NCBI GenBank assembly: GCA_964621615.1
Contig: CAZUMW010000017.1
Location: forward strand, 19,079 to 83,078
Origin: CAZUMW01 sp964621615
GTDB taxonomy: Bacteria; Desulfobacterota; WTBG01; CAIYCZ01; CAIRTM01
Reading direction: 5' to 3'
Length of the DNA: 64,000 nucleotides
Both the position numbers and the translations under genes were made by a program. Under the pieces are notes generated by a model. It was not told the origin of the DNA. It searched no databases and saw nothing but the letters and a program-made list of their open reading frames with translations. This document shows positions 7,951-16,809 of the stretch, in pieces (position 1 is the first letter of the stretch; the number at the start of each line of letters is the position of its first letter).

Positions 7951-9632
7951 AGGTTACGTCGATCCCGGCTCGTGTCAGAAGCATAAAGCGATACCGGGAA
8001 ATATTCGGCGTTCTGCTTAAATACGGTTTTGATGAAATTCTTGACCGCCTTAAAATCCAGGATTATCCGAGCTTTGTTCGAAAGATGCTGCTCAGGCGGC
8101 AGGGGCGCGAATATGTTCACATGTCGCGCCCCCGCCGCCTTCGCCTTGCCATCGAGGAGCTCGGCCCCACCTTTATAAAGCTGGGACAGATGCTGAGCAC
8201 CAGGCCCGATCTGGTGCCGGTTGCCTATATTGAGGAACTTAAAAAACTGCAGGACGGGGTCGCACCGTTTCCCTCCCGTGAGGCCCGGTCAATTATCGCC
8301 CGTGAGCTCGGCCAGGATACAGGAAGCCTTTTTCGCTCATTTGAGGACCGTCCCTTAGCTGCTGCATCAATCGCTCAGGTGCACCGGGCGACCACCATAG
8401 GCGGAAGCGAGATAGTCGTTAAAGTGCAGCGGCCCGGCATTGAAAAGAAGATATACCTTGATATGGAAATACTGTCCGACCTTGCCGCCATTATCAAGCG
8501 GCGGTTTTCGGATCAGGATGTCTGGGACCCTGTTGCCATTGTAAATGAATTCAAATCATGGATTACCAAAGAGCTCGATTTTTATCAGGAAGCCCGGAAC
8601 ATTGACCGGTTCGGCCGTAATTTTAAAAACGATTCGACGCTGCGCGTGCCGGAGGTGTTCTGGGATCTGAGCACCCCGTCGGTTCTTGCCATGGAATATA
8701 TCGACGGCGTACCGGTGCTGGATATCGACGCGCTGGCTGAACGCGGGCTCGATCCGAAATGCATTGCCCGGAACGGAGCCGAGGCAATGCTCAAGCAGGT
8801 TTTTGAGCATGGCTTTTTCCATGGGGATCCGCACCCCGGCAACATCAAAGTTCTGGAAAACAATGTTATTGTGCCGCTTGACTACGGCTTAATGGGCAGG
8901 CTCAGCGATGAGATGCTCGAGCAGATAGGCGATCTGCTTGCTGGAGTTGTCAATCGTGATGTAGACGCCGTTGTGAAGGTGCTTCTGAATATCCGCACAT
9001 CGGGTGAGGAGGTTGATATTCAGGCATTAAAAACAGACATGGGGGAGTTTATCGACCGGTACTACGAGGCCCCGCTGTATCAGCTGAATACAGAGCAGGT
9101 TATGAATGAGATGTTTGATATCATCTCACAGCACCGCATTCGCATCCCCCGCGATCTTTACCTTATGATCAAGGCGCTGGTGGTTATAGAGGGGATTGCG
9201 GAAACGCTTGACCCGCAGTTTGACATTATTGCCCATGCAAAACCCTATGTTCAGAAAGTAATGCGCCGGCGGTTTGATGTGACAAAGATGGCCCGGGAAG
9301 CGGGCAAAACCATTGGAGAGTTCAGGGAGCTGGTTGACATGCTGCCTGAGAACCTCCGGCACATCGTCATGAAGCTCAGGCTGGGGCAGCTTGGTGTAAA
9401 CATGTATCATCGCGGGCTGGGTGACCTCATTCGCGAAATAGATCAGTCAAGCAACCGCCTGTCCTTCAGCCTTATTATAGCGGCGCTCATAATCGGGTCC
9501 TCATTTATAATGCAGATAGACAGGGGCCCGACGCTGTGGGGATACCCCATAATCGGCTTTGTCGGATACCTGTTCGCCGCTGTTCTTGGTGTCTGGCTCG
9601 TGCTGTCCATTGTCCGGTCCGGAAAGATGTAG
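7947..9632 (+). CDS. ABC1/UbiB-family atypical kinase (AarF-like)
   Basis: Membrane-associated atypical kinase or ATPase of the UbiB/COQ8 family, associated with isoprenoid-quinone and lipid homeostasis. All hallmark motifs are present: the KxGQ motif (Lys78-Gln81 in FIKLGQMLSTRPDLVP), the Ala-rich loop (AAASIAQVH, about 138-146), the ATP-binding Lys159 in VVKVQRPG, HGDPHPGN (about 292-299) and the metal-binding DYG (Asp312). Two C-terminal TM helices at about 510-530 and 535-557 anchor it. Length (561 aa) is normal. The start overlaps the stop of the phasin-like gene by 4 bp. The substrate is unknown for this family in anaerobes. Confidence 0.9.
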   Translation: MKVTSIPARVRSIKRYREIFGVLLKYGFDEILDRLKIQDYPSFVRKMLLRRQGREYVHMSRPRRLRLAIEELGPTFIKLGQMLSTRPDLVPVAYIEELKKLQDGVAPFPSREARSIIARELGQDTGSLFRSFEDRPLAAASIAQVHRATTIGGSEIVVKVQRPGIEKKIYLDMEILSDLAAIIKRRFSDQDVWDPVAIVNEFKSWITKELDFYQEARNIDRFGRNFKNDSTLRVPEVFWDLSTPSVLAMEYIDGVPVLDIDALAERGLDPKCIARNGAEAMLKQVFEHGFFHGDPHPGNIKVLENNVIVPLDYGLMGRLSDEMLEQIGDLLAGVVNRDVDAVVKVLLNIRTSGEEVDIQALKTDMGEFIDRYYEAPLYQLNTEQVMNEMFDIISQHRIRIPRDLYLMIKALVVIEGIAETLDPQFDIIAHAKPYVQKVMRRRFDVTKMAREAGKTIGEFRELVDMLPENLRHIVMKLRLGQLGVNMYHRGLGDLIREIDQSSNRLSFSLIIAALIIGSSFIMQIDRGPTLWGYPIIGFVGYLFAAVLGVWLVLSIVRSGKM

Positions 9633-9694
9633 CGTTCGGCGGGCGCGCGCACCATGCATTAAGTCAGCCTGTTTTCTCATATGCTGCGCTTGGC

Positions 9695-10525
9695 TTATCG
9701 GCCGATCGCGATACGCTCCACCACGCTTTTTTTGACCCAGCCCCGTTTATTGTCGCACAGCGTAATTTCAATCCAGCCGTCCCGCTCTTTAAGCCATGAA
9801 AATTCGGTGCCTTCATGGAGCTTGAACAGCACGGTGTCGCTTGTGCTTGTTCCGGCCCGTACCAGTATTTGCTGCTCAGTTACCACGCCGCGGCAGGTGC
9901 CGTACGTGGTATACCACTTAATTGCGGCGCTGCACCCCAGAGTGCCTGAACAAAGAAGAAAAAAATACAGGGCAATTGTAAGAATGTCACGCTTTAGAAA
10001 CAGGCGAATAGTCATGATCGTCCAGAATCCGGCATGGGCAACCAGAAAAGCAAGCGTAAGCTCGAATACATTGAGGCGGGAGTACCAGAAGCACAGCTGC
10101 TTAATTATGCTACCGGCCTCGCTGCATTCAATTTTATCCTTTGTCCGGCCGAGCGCATACCTGAGGTTCGCTGCAAGATCCTCATCCCTGGGCATGAACA
10201 GGTGTGCTTTTTTGTAGGCTGCGATCGCCTCGCCAAGCTCCCCGCTTTTCAGATATGCATTCCCCAGGTTGTAATAAAGATCCCCGTTACTGATACCTGC
10301 GTCAATAAGTTCTTCATAGCGGCCGGCTGCGGCGTCGAAATCGCCCTCCCGGTAGGCGCTGTTTGCCAGAAAAAACAGGCGGGACAGATTCTTGTCCGGC
10401 TTCGCAGCGTGCAGAGCCGGCAGGGCGCCGGCCACGGCAATCACTGCGGCGGCGATGACGATAAATGCGCTGATAGCGTGTCCGGGCTTCAGCGATGCGC
10501 CCGTAATGTTGCGTGTCGGTTTCAC
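9695..10525 (-). CDS. batE: BatE-like TPR/SH3 membrane protein
   Basis: 276-aa envelope protein with an N-terminal signal or TM segment (about 16-38), two TPR units (about 48-125, including LYYNLGNAYLKSGELGEAI), two central TM helices (about 150-215) and a C-terminal bacterial SH3 domain (about 215-270). This is the architecture of BatE from the bat (Bacteroides aerotolerance) system. It starts 2 bp after the batD stop, so the two are translationally linked. It is convergent with the UbiB-like gene, with only 62 bp between them and no clear terminator. Confidence 0.8.
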   Translation of the reverse strand: MKPTRNITGASLKPGHAISAFIVIAAAVIAVAGALPALHAAKPDKNLSRLFFLANSAYREGDFDAAAGRYEELIDAGISNGDLYYNLGNAYLKSGELGEAIAAYKKAHLFMPRDEDLAANLRYALGRTKDKIECSEAGSIIKQLCFWYSRLNVFELTLAFLVAHAGFWTIMTIRLFLKRDILTIALYFFLLCSGTLGCSAAIKWYTTYGTCRGVVTEQQILVRAGTSTSDTVLFKLHEGTEFSWLKERDGWIEITLCDNKRGWVKKSVVERIAIGR

Positions 10526-10527
10526 CG

Positions 10528-12351
10528 TTACAGCTGTTTGTTAAGGTGTTTTGTCAGATTAATCATTTTCTCTACCGCTTCCTGCCGCCGCTCGAGCGAA
10601 AAAGAGCTGAACCCGTACTGCCCGGCATCAAAAAATTCAAAAAGGCGCTTGAGCTCTTCAGCTGAAGCCTCATCGATGAGCCGCTGTTTACCGAGGTCGC
10701 TTATCTCCCGTGCGGTAAGCGCGCTGCCCGGCATGCCGAGCTTGCTGCCGAGAAATTCTTTAAGCGCTTTTGTGCCGAGCTGATAGAATGCCGGATCTTC
10801 TGTGCTCGAAGCTTTTTTTATGGCCGGCAGTTTTTTTGTGAATATTTTGTGCGCGCTTCGCGCGCGCTGTGCCGCCTCGTGGGCAGCCGCATTGCGCTGC
10901 TTGAGCTTTATTGAAAACAGGGTGAAAAATAAAGCGATCGGCGCAAGGAAAAGCCCGATGGTGAGCGCCGACAGGGGGTGCAGCCGTTCCGGGACCTGCG
11001 CCGCGGCAGAGGAGTGTATGGGGAGGATATCCTCCCCGATAATTTTAATAGCCTGCTTGTTTTCGGCCTGGCTGCCAGCATCGACAGCTGCAAGGGACTC
11101 CTTTTCGTCTGAGGGCTGCACATGCATAACAAACGGTCCGGCTTCCGCGGTCTTATAGGACTCTGATTCGGGATCAAAATACGGTACCGAAAGCCTGGGT
11201 ATTGAAAGGGACCCCGCCTTTAACGGGACCAGCGCTTTTTTAATCACCAGTTTGCCGCCGGCTTTCCCGCCGGAAACAAACGGCTCAAATTCCGGTTTAT
11301 CATCATAGGCCTTGACATTCGGTATGGCGGGTACGGGAAGCGCGCTTCCGCTTTTCAGGTTGCCGGTTCCTGAAAGCGTCAGCGTCAGCGTAACCGAGGA
11401 CCCTGCTTCGGGTGCTTTTGTGCTCAGGCGGGCGTCAAGGCTGTAATCGCCGACAAGGTTTTTAAAGCCCTCGGGCATTCCCTCCTTCGGAAGCGGTTTT
11501 ACCATCACCGTAATCGGGCCGGTGGTGAACGTCTTTGTTTCTGTTTCGGAAAAGCCGAAGAAGGGGTCGTTAAAAAATGGATCATTAAAAAAACCCCTGC
11601 GCCGGCCTTTCTGGACAACCACCCGGCATTGAAGCACGGACGGCTTTATTTTCACGACACCGGGAGCAAGCGGGAACAAAGCGTGCGTCAGCTCTGTTAC
11701 TGCATAGGTGTGGCCACGTATGTTTTTTTTGTATTCTTTCTCCTTGCCGATTTCTCTGGTAAGGAAGCCCTCAAATGACGGAGACTTGACCAGCCGGGCA
11801 TCGGCTACGCGCACTTTACGGTAAAATCGGAATGTATATATGATTTGCTCATTGCAATAGGGGGACGTGTCGTCAACCTCGGCGGTAACGAATATATCGC
11901 TGGTTTGCTGCCCGTCCTGCGCGGGAGGCTGTTCGGTTATGGTAAGCTTGATTTTATTGCTTTTGAGGGTGCGGCCGTCGTGGGTAACGCTGAACGGGCC
12001 GATAGTAAAGGTGCCGGTCTTTTTGGGGATAAGGCTGTATCGGTACTCGACGCTTGAGGATACCGTACCGTTAACGATGCTTACTTTTGAAGAGCTGCCG
12101 CGCGACCGCACGTCGAACTCCGGCAGCGGCGGCAAAGCAGGTTCGCTGCGGGTTCCCTCGATTGAGACTGTAAGATCAATGTGCTCGTGTGCGGCTGCAC
12201 TGGTTTTATCAACCGACGCGCTTATGGAAGCTGCGCCGGCTGTTGCCGCTGACAAAAGCATAACGGCCGCCGCGCAGGAAGCAATAAGCATGCATGCGCA
12301 GGCGTATCGGCGGCGGCGGGCTTTCTGTGTTTTGTGCAATAGGTGCTGCAT
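10528..12351 (-). CDS. batD: BatD-like membrane protein (oxygen-tolerance family)
   Basis: 607-aa exported protein: an Arg-rich N-terminus followed by a signal/TM segment at about 18-41, several Ig-like beta domains at about 43-430 (including the FNDPFFGF segment typical of BatD), one TM at about 465-488, and a cytoplasmic helical tail ending in a domain found in BatD homologues. BatD is thought to act with BatA/B VWA proteins and MoxR ATPases in envelope stress resistance. None of these partners is adjacent here: upstream is a divergent hsp20 gene, so only the D-E pair is present. The start at 12351 is the only one giving a sensible signal peptide. Confidence 0.85.
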   Translation of the reverse strand: MQHLLHKTQKARRRRYACACMLIASCAAAVMLLSAATAGAASISASVDKTSAAAHEHIDLTVSIEGTRSEPALPPLPEFDVRSRGSSSKVSIVNGTVSSSVEYRYSLIPKKTGTFTIGPFSVTHDGRTLKSNKIKLTITEQPPAQDGQQTSDIFVTAEVDDTSPYCNEQIIYTFRFYRKVRVADARLVKSPSFEGFLTREIGKEKEYKKNIRGHTYAVTELTHALFPLAPGVVKIKPSVLQCRVVVQKGRRRGFFNDPFFNDPFFGFSETETKTFTTGPITVMVKPLPKEGMPEGFKNLVGDYSLDARLSTKAPEAGSSVTLTLTLSGTGNLKSGSALPVPAIPNVKAYDDKPEFEPFVSGGKAGGKLVIKKALVPLKAGSLSIPRLSVPYFDPESESYKTAEAGPFVMHVQPSDEKESLAAVDAGSQAENKQAIKIIGEDILPIHSSAAAQVPERLHPLSALTIGLFLAPIALFFTLFSIKLKQRNAAAHEAAQRARSAHKIFTKKLPAIKKASSTEDPAFYQLGTKALKEFLGSKLGMPGSALTAREISDLGKQRLIDEASAEELKRLFEFFDAGQYGFSSFSLERRQEAVEKMINLTKHLNKQL

Positions 12352-12576
12352 GTTGTCTGCTCTGTGTTTCGTTCGGGAGCGTTTGTCCCCCTCGCTTTAT
12401 CCGCAGCCGGTGTGCCCCCGGTCGCTGTTTCCTGAAAAACTATTATATTCCTGTATTTATGTGTATGAGTCAAGCAAAGAAGAGCGCGGCGGCGGAGCCG
12501 TTAAACTTTTAAAATAATGATTTTTTCGACCGTGTCAAGCGGCTGCCGGTATTAAACAAAAATGCACGTGCAGATA

Positions 12577-12604
12577 TTGACTTGGGCAAATTGATTCCTA
12601 TATT
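12577..12604 (+). promoter_or_regulatory. Sigma-70-type promoter of the hsp20 pair
   Basis: TTGACT (12577-12582), 16-bp spacer, TATATT (12599-12604), 62 bp upstream of the hsp20 start. I see no CIRCE element. The 313-bp gap between batD and hsp20 (12352-12665) contains nothing else I can support. Confidence 0.6.
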
Positions 12605-12665
12605 TCACAGTGGACAAGCAACCCAAACGTTATACTGTCAGCGTTACAGAAAGGAGGTATGGCTT

Positions 12666-13121
12666 ATGAACTCACGATGGCTTATGCCGACATTTGATGA
12701 TTTTTACCGTTTGAGGGATGAGCTGGACAGGCTGTTTGACAGCGGTATGCAGCAGGCGAATATCAGGAGCGTTCCGCGAGGCACCTTTCCGGCCATCAAT
12801 GTGCGGGAGGAAAAAGACCATGTGATTGTCGATACGTTTTTGCCGGGAATTGACCCGAAGAAGGTTGACGTGACCATAGAGCGCAACATCCTGACCATAA
12901 AGGGAGAGCGAGCCGCTGTAGAGGAAGAGTGCAGCGGCGCAAAGCCGGACCTGTTTCACCGGCGGGAGCGGTTTCAGGGGGCGTTTTCCCGGATGGTAAG
13001 CCTGCCGGATACAATTGATCAGGATAAGGTGAACGCGCAGTACAGAGACGGCGTGCTGCAGGTTATCGTCGGCATGCGCGAAGAAACCATGCCTAAACAC
13101 ATATCAGTGAAAGTTGACTGA
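12666..13121 (+). CDS. Hsp20-family small heat shock protein
   Basis: ATP-independent holdase chaperone, 151 aa. Alpha-crystallin domain at about 42-145 with PAINVREEKDHVIVDTFLPG, ILTIKGER, and the conserved YRDGVLQVIV edge strand (A-x-x-x-GVL motif). The start is ATG 12666, eight bases after the GAAAGGAGGT ribosome-binding site; an upstream in-frame extension to 12582 lacks a ribosome site and would overlap the promoter. It forms a tandem with the next hsp20, 17 bp downstream. Confidence 0.9.
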   Translation: MNSRWLMPTFDDFYRLRDELDRLFDSGMQQANIRSVPRGTFPAINVREEKDHVIVDTFLPGIDPKKVDVTIERNILTIKGERAAVEEECSGAKPDLFHRRERFQGAFSRMVSLPDTIDQDKVNAQYRDGVLQVIVGMREETMPKHISVKVD

Positions 13122-13138
13122 AAGGGGGTGTGCACGCA

Positions 13139-13531
13139 ATGGCTGAAAAAGAAAAATCAGTAAAACATACGGGGGCTGGGGAAGCTGCGCCAAAAGGGAA
13201 AGAAACGATTGTTCCCGCTGTTGATATATGTGAAGACAAAGAGCGCGTTCTGCTCCTGGCGGATCTGCCCGGGGTCGGCAAAGACGGCCTTGATCTCCAT
13301 GTCGATAAAGACACGCTGCATATTAACGGAAACCGCAGCGATGCGGGTTACGGGACAGCACAGGATGATTACCGGGAAATGCCGCCCCTCAACTATTACC
13401 GCGCATTTACAATCAGCGATGAAATTGACCGGGATAAAATATCGGCTTCAATGAACAGCGGGGTCCTCAAGGTAGTGCTTCCCAAGAGCGAGCGCGTAAA
13501 GCCAAAGAAAATAGACATAGCATTTTCATGA
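13139..13531 (+). CDS. Second Hsp20-family small heat shock protein
   Basis: 130-aa small heat shock protein of the same family but clearly different from its neighbour, with a charged, Lys-rich N-terminus. Alpha-crystallin domain at about 27-128 (PAVDICEDKERVLLLADLPG, DTLHING, NSGVLKVVLPKSE). The start is ATG 13139, placed well for the AAAGGGGG site at 13121-13128; the GTG at 13130 is too close to it. Paired Hsp20s of unequal sequence often co-assemble into mixed oligomers; that is inference here. A strong terminator follows. Confidence 0.9.
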   Translation: MAEKEKSVKHTGAGEAAPKGKETIVPAVDICEDKERVLLLADLPGVGKDGLDLHVDKDTLHINGNRSDAGYGTAQDDYREMPPLNYYRAFTISDEIDRDKISASMNSGVLKVVLPKSERVKPKKIDIAFS

Positions 13532-13537
13532 TAATTG

Positions 13538-13567
13538 AATCTCCCCGCAGCGTGCTGCGGGGAGATT
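13538..13567. terminator. Bidirectional terminator between hsp20 and the NapH-like gene
   Basis: Perfect 13-bp stem (left arm AATCTCCCCGCAG, 13538-13550; right arm 13555-13567) with a 4-nt loop, between two convergent genes. Confidence 0.8.
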
Positions 13568-13578
13568 TGTGTATTACC

Positions 13579-14679
13579 CTACCTCTGCGCAGCAGGCGGT
13601 GCCTGCTGCGAATAGCTGAGCGCATCGAACTGGCAGGCGTGCAGGCACTCCCCGCACGAAAAACAGTCAGCAGGCAAAGCGCTTCCCTTATAGATGCCCT
13701 CCATTGCACGCCCTGGACAGGCTTTTATGCATGCGCCGCAGCCGGTGCACTTTTGCGGATGTATGCGTATTTTAAAAAGGCTCAGCTTTTCGAGCGCCCA
13801 GGACAGCAGGCCGAAGGGACACACAAAATAGCAGTGCGGGCGGTAAAAGAACACAGCTGCAAGCAGGGTGGCTGCAATGTATGCGGTAATGGAGGCCGAA
13901 GCGAGATTAAGATCAAAAAGGTTGAACGGGTTAACCCAGTGATAAAGCGTCCGCCCCTGCGCTTTGAGGTTAAAAAGGTTTGTCGCAAGGCCGGTGGCAA
14001 AAAGGATAAACAGTATGCACCGTATGGTGTTCGAGACTGCGAAGGGGATTTTTATTTTCTGTTTCAGCCGCGCAGCCAGGGGTATTTTAAACAGCAGCTC
14101 CTGCAGCGCCCCGTACGGGCATATCCATCCGCAGACTGCCTTGTTTCCGATAACCGCCAGCAAAACAAACACCAGCAGCGCCGCTCCCCATGCATAAAGC
14201 CCCGGCTCAACCCCGGCGAAAGCCTTGGCAGTTTTTACAAGCGCTACCATCGGATTGTAGATTTTCCCGAGCAGAAGCCCGGCGCAGATGACGGCGAGGG
14301 CAAGGAGGCTGCATTTCGCCGCAGGTGACATGCGCTTTTTCCAAAGCAGCGCGATCGCTATAAAGACAGCAGCTGCAAAGGCGATCTGTGCGGGCAGCAT
14401 GTGTTTTATATCGTAGCCGCCCCGTATATGTGAAATAAGCTCATGTGCCTGCTGCCCGCTCAGCGGCAGCCCGCTTAATTTTGTACTGCCGGGAAGGTGG
14501 CGCATGCCGAGCTCCTCTTTGAGCCTGCCCGGCTTTACGCCGTTAATCCGGGCGAATTCTTTTAACGTGTAATGCTGATTGAATGTAACGGGCTGCTCCT
14601 GCCTGGCTGCGCCAACCATAAACACGCAGGCTACCCCAAAACAGATGATCCACAGGGTAAGAAACCATGTTTTTTTCAT
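13579..14679 (-). CDS. NapH-like membrane polyferredoxin (4Fe-4S)
   Basis: 366-aa inner-membrane electron-transfer protein. N-terminal TM, a short extracytoplasmic domain (about 25-90), then about four to five TM helices. It has two CxxxCP motifs (CGWICP at about 184 and CYFVCP at about 299) that typify the NapH/NosR/CcoG family, followed by two 4Fe-4S ferredoxin motifs at the C-terminus (CTGCGACIKACP and CFSCGECLHAC). It probably passes electrons from quinol to a periplasmic or membrane acceptor. There is no partner reductase beside it, so the pathway is unknown. The last Cys set ends CQFDA in place of the usual CP. Confidence 0.85.
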   Translation of the reverse strand: MKKTWFLTLWIICFGVACVFMVGAARQEQPVTFNQHYTLKEFARINGVKPGRLKEELGMRHLPGSTKLSGLPLSGQQAHELISHIRGGYDIKHMLPAQIAFAAAVFIAIALLWKKRMSPAAKCSLLALAVICAGLLLGKIYNPMVALVKTAKAFAGVEPGLYAWGAALLVFVLLAVIGNKAVCGWICPYGALQELLFKIPLAARLKQKIKIPFAVSNTIRCILFILFATGLATNLFNLKAQGRTLYHWVNPFNLFDLNLASASITAYIAATLLAAVFFYRPHCYFVCPFGLLSWALEKLSLFKIRIHPQKCTGCGACIKACPGRAMEGIYKGSALPADCFSCGECLHACQFDALSYSQQAPPAAQR

Positions 14680-15156
14680 AACCGAAACCCCATATGAGCA
14701 GTTAATCTTTACGGGTCTTATCTAATAAAACAAACAAAGCACGGGTTTCCTTCGCAAAAAAATCAGCTCTAAGTGCAATCGTCGTCGTAATCGTGTTTGC
14801 CCCGATGATCATTGGTGCATCAATTACGACAGCGGCTTTGCCGGCTGCTGCGCAGAGACCCGCCCGAACCGGCTTTTGCTCAATGCTTTCATTTATTTTG
14901 GACACGTTTGATACTATAATATGTATACATACAATACCAGCATGCTGTCTGAACGGCAATGGCAAATCGCGGCGCAGGGTTTTTCCGTTGACACTAAAAG
15001 CGCTTTATTTCTATAATGTTAAAAAAGGCACTGATAAACCTCATAGCTTGCTGCGGCCCGGCAGCGGGTTTTGCAAACGCTCTGCAGGGAGCTGCAGTGA
15101 GGAATTATCGTGAAAATACATCATATAGTGTAAAAAAAAACACAGAGGGGACGCAT
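14680..15156. other. 477-bp gene-free stretch with the CooT promoter
   Basis: No gene supported. It contains the promoter at 14988-15017 and then an untranslated leader of about 130 nt before CooT. Short open frames on both strands lack ribosome sites and recognisable sequence. I do not recognise a riboswitch in the leader. Confidence 0.5.
14988..15017 (+). promoter_or_regulatory. Consensus sigma-70 promoter upstream of the CooT operon
   Basis: Exact TTGACA (14988-14993), 18-bp spacer, exact TATAAT (15012-15017). Both hexamers match the consensus. The predicted transcript has a long leader to the CooT start at 15157. Confidence 0.7.
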
Positions 15157-15369
15157 ATGTGCCAAATGAATGTGTTGATTGAAAAAGACGGCAGCCTTGA
15201 AAAGGTTATGGACGAGGTTACCAAACTGGAAGTGACCGATGACGGTGTGCTTCTGAGCACCTTTTTTTCGAAACCGACGCTGATAGAGGGGTGCAGAGTT
15301 AAAAATATTGATTTTATGGGGACCAGCGTCACCCTGCAGCAGAATCCGGCGGGGGGCGCCCGCCGATGA
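15157..15369 (+). CDS. cooT: CooT-family nickel-binding protein
   Basis: 70-aa protein of the CooT family, small Ni(II)-binding proteins first linked to CO dehydrogenase maturation. The family signature is the N-terminal MCQ motif (MCQMNVLIEKDG), where Cys2 provides the metal site in characterised members, plus the TLIEGCRVKNIDF strand. The start at 15157 is fixed by this N-terminus and by AGAGGGG about 8 bp upstream; the longer open frame from 15016 is untranslated leader. It overlaps the next gene by 4 bp (ATGA). No CO dehydrogenase is in the window. Confidence 0.88.
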   Translation: MCQMNVLIEKDGSLEKVMDEVTKLEVTDDGVLLSTFFSKPTLIEGCRVKNIDFMGTSVTLQQNPAGGARR

Positions 15370-15605
15370 CTGATATTGAAAAGCTCCGCATTATGCTTCC
15401 TCACTGGATTGAGCATAATCAAAGCCATGCCCGGGAGTTCAAAAAATGGGCGGACAGCGCCACGCGGGCCGGCTCAGAGGATGTGGGCCGGCTGATTGAG
15501 CGCGCGCACGGCTTTTTGCTTGAAGCCGAGAGCGCTTTGTCCGAGGCTCTTGAGCTGGCAGGGGGGCCTGCGGATACTGAGCATCACCATGACGGTCATC
15601 ATTGA
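15366..15605 (+). CDS. Small helical protein with His-rich tail, CooT partner
   Basis: 79-aa protein I cannot name with certainty. It is mostly helical (WIEHNQSHAREFKKWAD..., LIERAHGFLLEAESALSEAL) and ends in a histidine cluster (TEHHHDGHH) that could bind Ni or Zn. Similar short proteins occur beside CooT genes. It is translationally coupled to cooT through the ATGA overlap, which suggests a joint role in nickel handling (inference). An 83-bp gap separates it from the next gene. Confidence 0.7.
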   Translation: MTDIEKLRIMLPHWIEHNQSHAREFKKWADSATRAGSEDVGRLIERAHGFLLEAESALSEALELAGGPADTEHHHDGHH

Positions 15606-15688
15606 AGCCCCGGATTGAAGTCGATCTTTTCGCGGGAAACATCATGTTTGTCTGAATACATCTTGTTGTTTAGAGGGATATATCTGTT

Positions 15689-16756
15689 ATGAAAGCATTT
15701 TCTGCAAACAGTATGGCGGTTTTGATCGGCAGCCTGCCGATGGATCGGCACGATGAAGCAACGCAGCTTGTTTTGAAGTATACGCCGGATGTGCCCCTGT
15801 GGGTGCAGCTCCCCAAATACCCTGAAGAGGGGATGATCCCGCAGTTTCTGCCCGGGTTTCCGGGCGTTACCCGCGAGGGCGGCAAGATTTTTATCGATTC
15901 AAACGCCACGGGCTTTGAGGATGAGCTTGTTTCGTTTTATGAGGAATATATCGCTGTCAGCGAGGGGGCGGCTGCGCTGAAGGATTCGCGCTTTCGCCTT
16001 ACCGAGGAAACGGCCGGAGGCTTTTTCACGCTGCTTGATACGGTTGGAGGCTTGACGGCTCCGCCCGCTGCTTTGAAGGGGCAGGTTACCGGGCCGGTGA
16101 CCATGGGCATCGGGGTAAAGGACCGCGAGGGCAGGGTGGTTTTTTTTGATGACCGCCTGAGGGATGTGATTATAAAGCACATTGCCATGAAGGCCCGGTG
16201 GCAGGCCGAGCAGCTGGCATCGAAGGGAGCGCAGGCAATTGTCTTTTTTGATGAGCCCGGGCTGGCGAGCTTCGGCACATCTGCGTTTATCAGCATTTCC
16301 AAAGAGCAGATCAATGAGGCGCTGACCGAAGCGGTTGACGGGGTGCACGCCGCCGATGGGCTTGCAGGGGTGCATATCTGCGCAAATGCCGACTGGTCGC
16401 TTGCGCTTGAGTCAAATGTAGATATTATCAGCTTTGATGCCTATTGCTTTTTCGATAAATTTATTCTGTATCCTGATTTGATAAAAGCGTTCATACACAA
16501 AGGCGGAATCCTGGCATGGGGCATCATTCCGACATCGGACCCGCAGGATATCGAGCGGGAGACCCCTGAAACCCTGTTTGCGCAGTGGCGGGAGCAGGCT
16601 GAAAAAATCACCGGGCTGGGAATAGATGGTAACCGGCTTTTAAAGCAGTTATTTATAACGCCGAGCTGCGGAACCGGGTCCCTCAGCCTTGATCACGCCA
16701 CAAAAGTGCTGGATATGACGCGTTCGGTTTCAGAGAAGGTTCGCGCGCTTATGTAG
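15689..16756 (+). CDS. MetE-core methyltransferase (short cobalamin-independent methionine synthase family)
   Basis: 355-aa protein equal to the C-terminal catalytic half of MetE, lacking the N-terminal folate half. Candidate zinc ligands are His229 and Cys231 (VHICANADW) and Cys327 (TPSCGTGSL), with FDEP at 187-190. Short MetE-core enzymes in anaerobes are thought to take methyl groups from a corrinoid protein and not from folate; a related function in methyl transfer is likely. The start ATG 15689 follows AGAGGGA. Neighbours do not fix the methyl donor. Confidence 0.75.
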   Translation: MKAFSANSMAVLIGSLPMDRHDEATQLVLKYTPDVPLWVQLPKYPEEGMIPQFLPGFPGVTREGGKIFIDSNATGFEDELVSFYEEYIAVSEGAAALKDSRFRLTEETAGGFFTLLDTVGGLTAPPAALKGQVTGPVTMGIGVKDREGRVVFFDDRLRDVIIKHIAMKARWQAEQLASKGAQAIVFFDEPGLASFGTSAFISISKEQINEALTEAVDGVHAADGLAGVHICANADWSLALESNVDIISFDAYCFFDKFILYPDLIKAFIHKGGILAWGIIPTSDPQDIERETPETLFAQWREQAEKITGLGIDGNRLLKQLFITPSCGTGSLSLDHATKVLDMTRSVSEKVRALM

Positions 16757-16809
16757 AAATTTGTTTTATCGGCGACAACCGTGTTTTCTGCAGCCGGGGT
16801 GGCAGCCCC

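Noticed and set aside
14702..14965. 87-codon minus-strand open frame upstream of the NapH-like gene
   Set aside because: TTG start without ribosome site, no recognisable sequence, and it lies in a low-information gap beside a strong promoter on the other strand.
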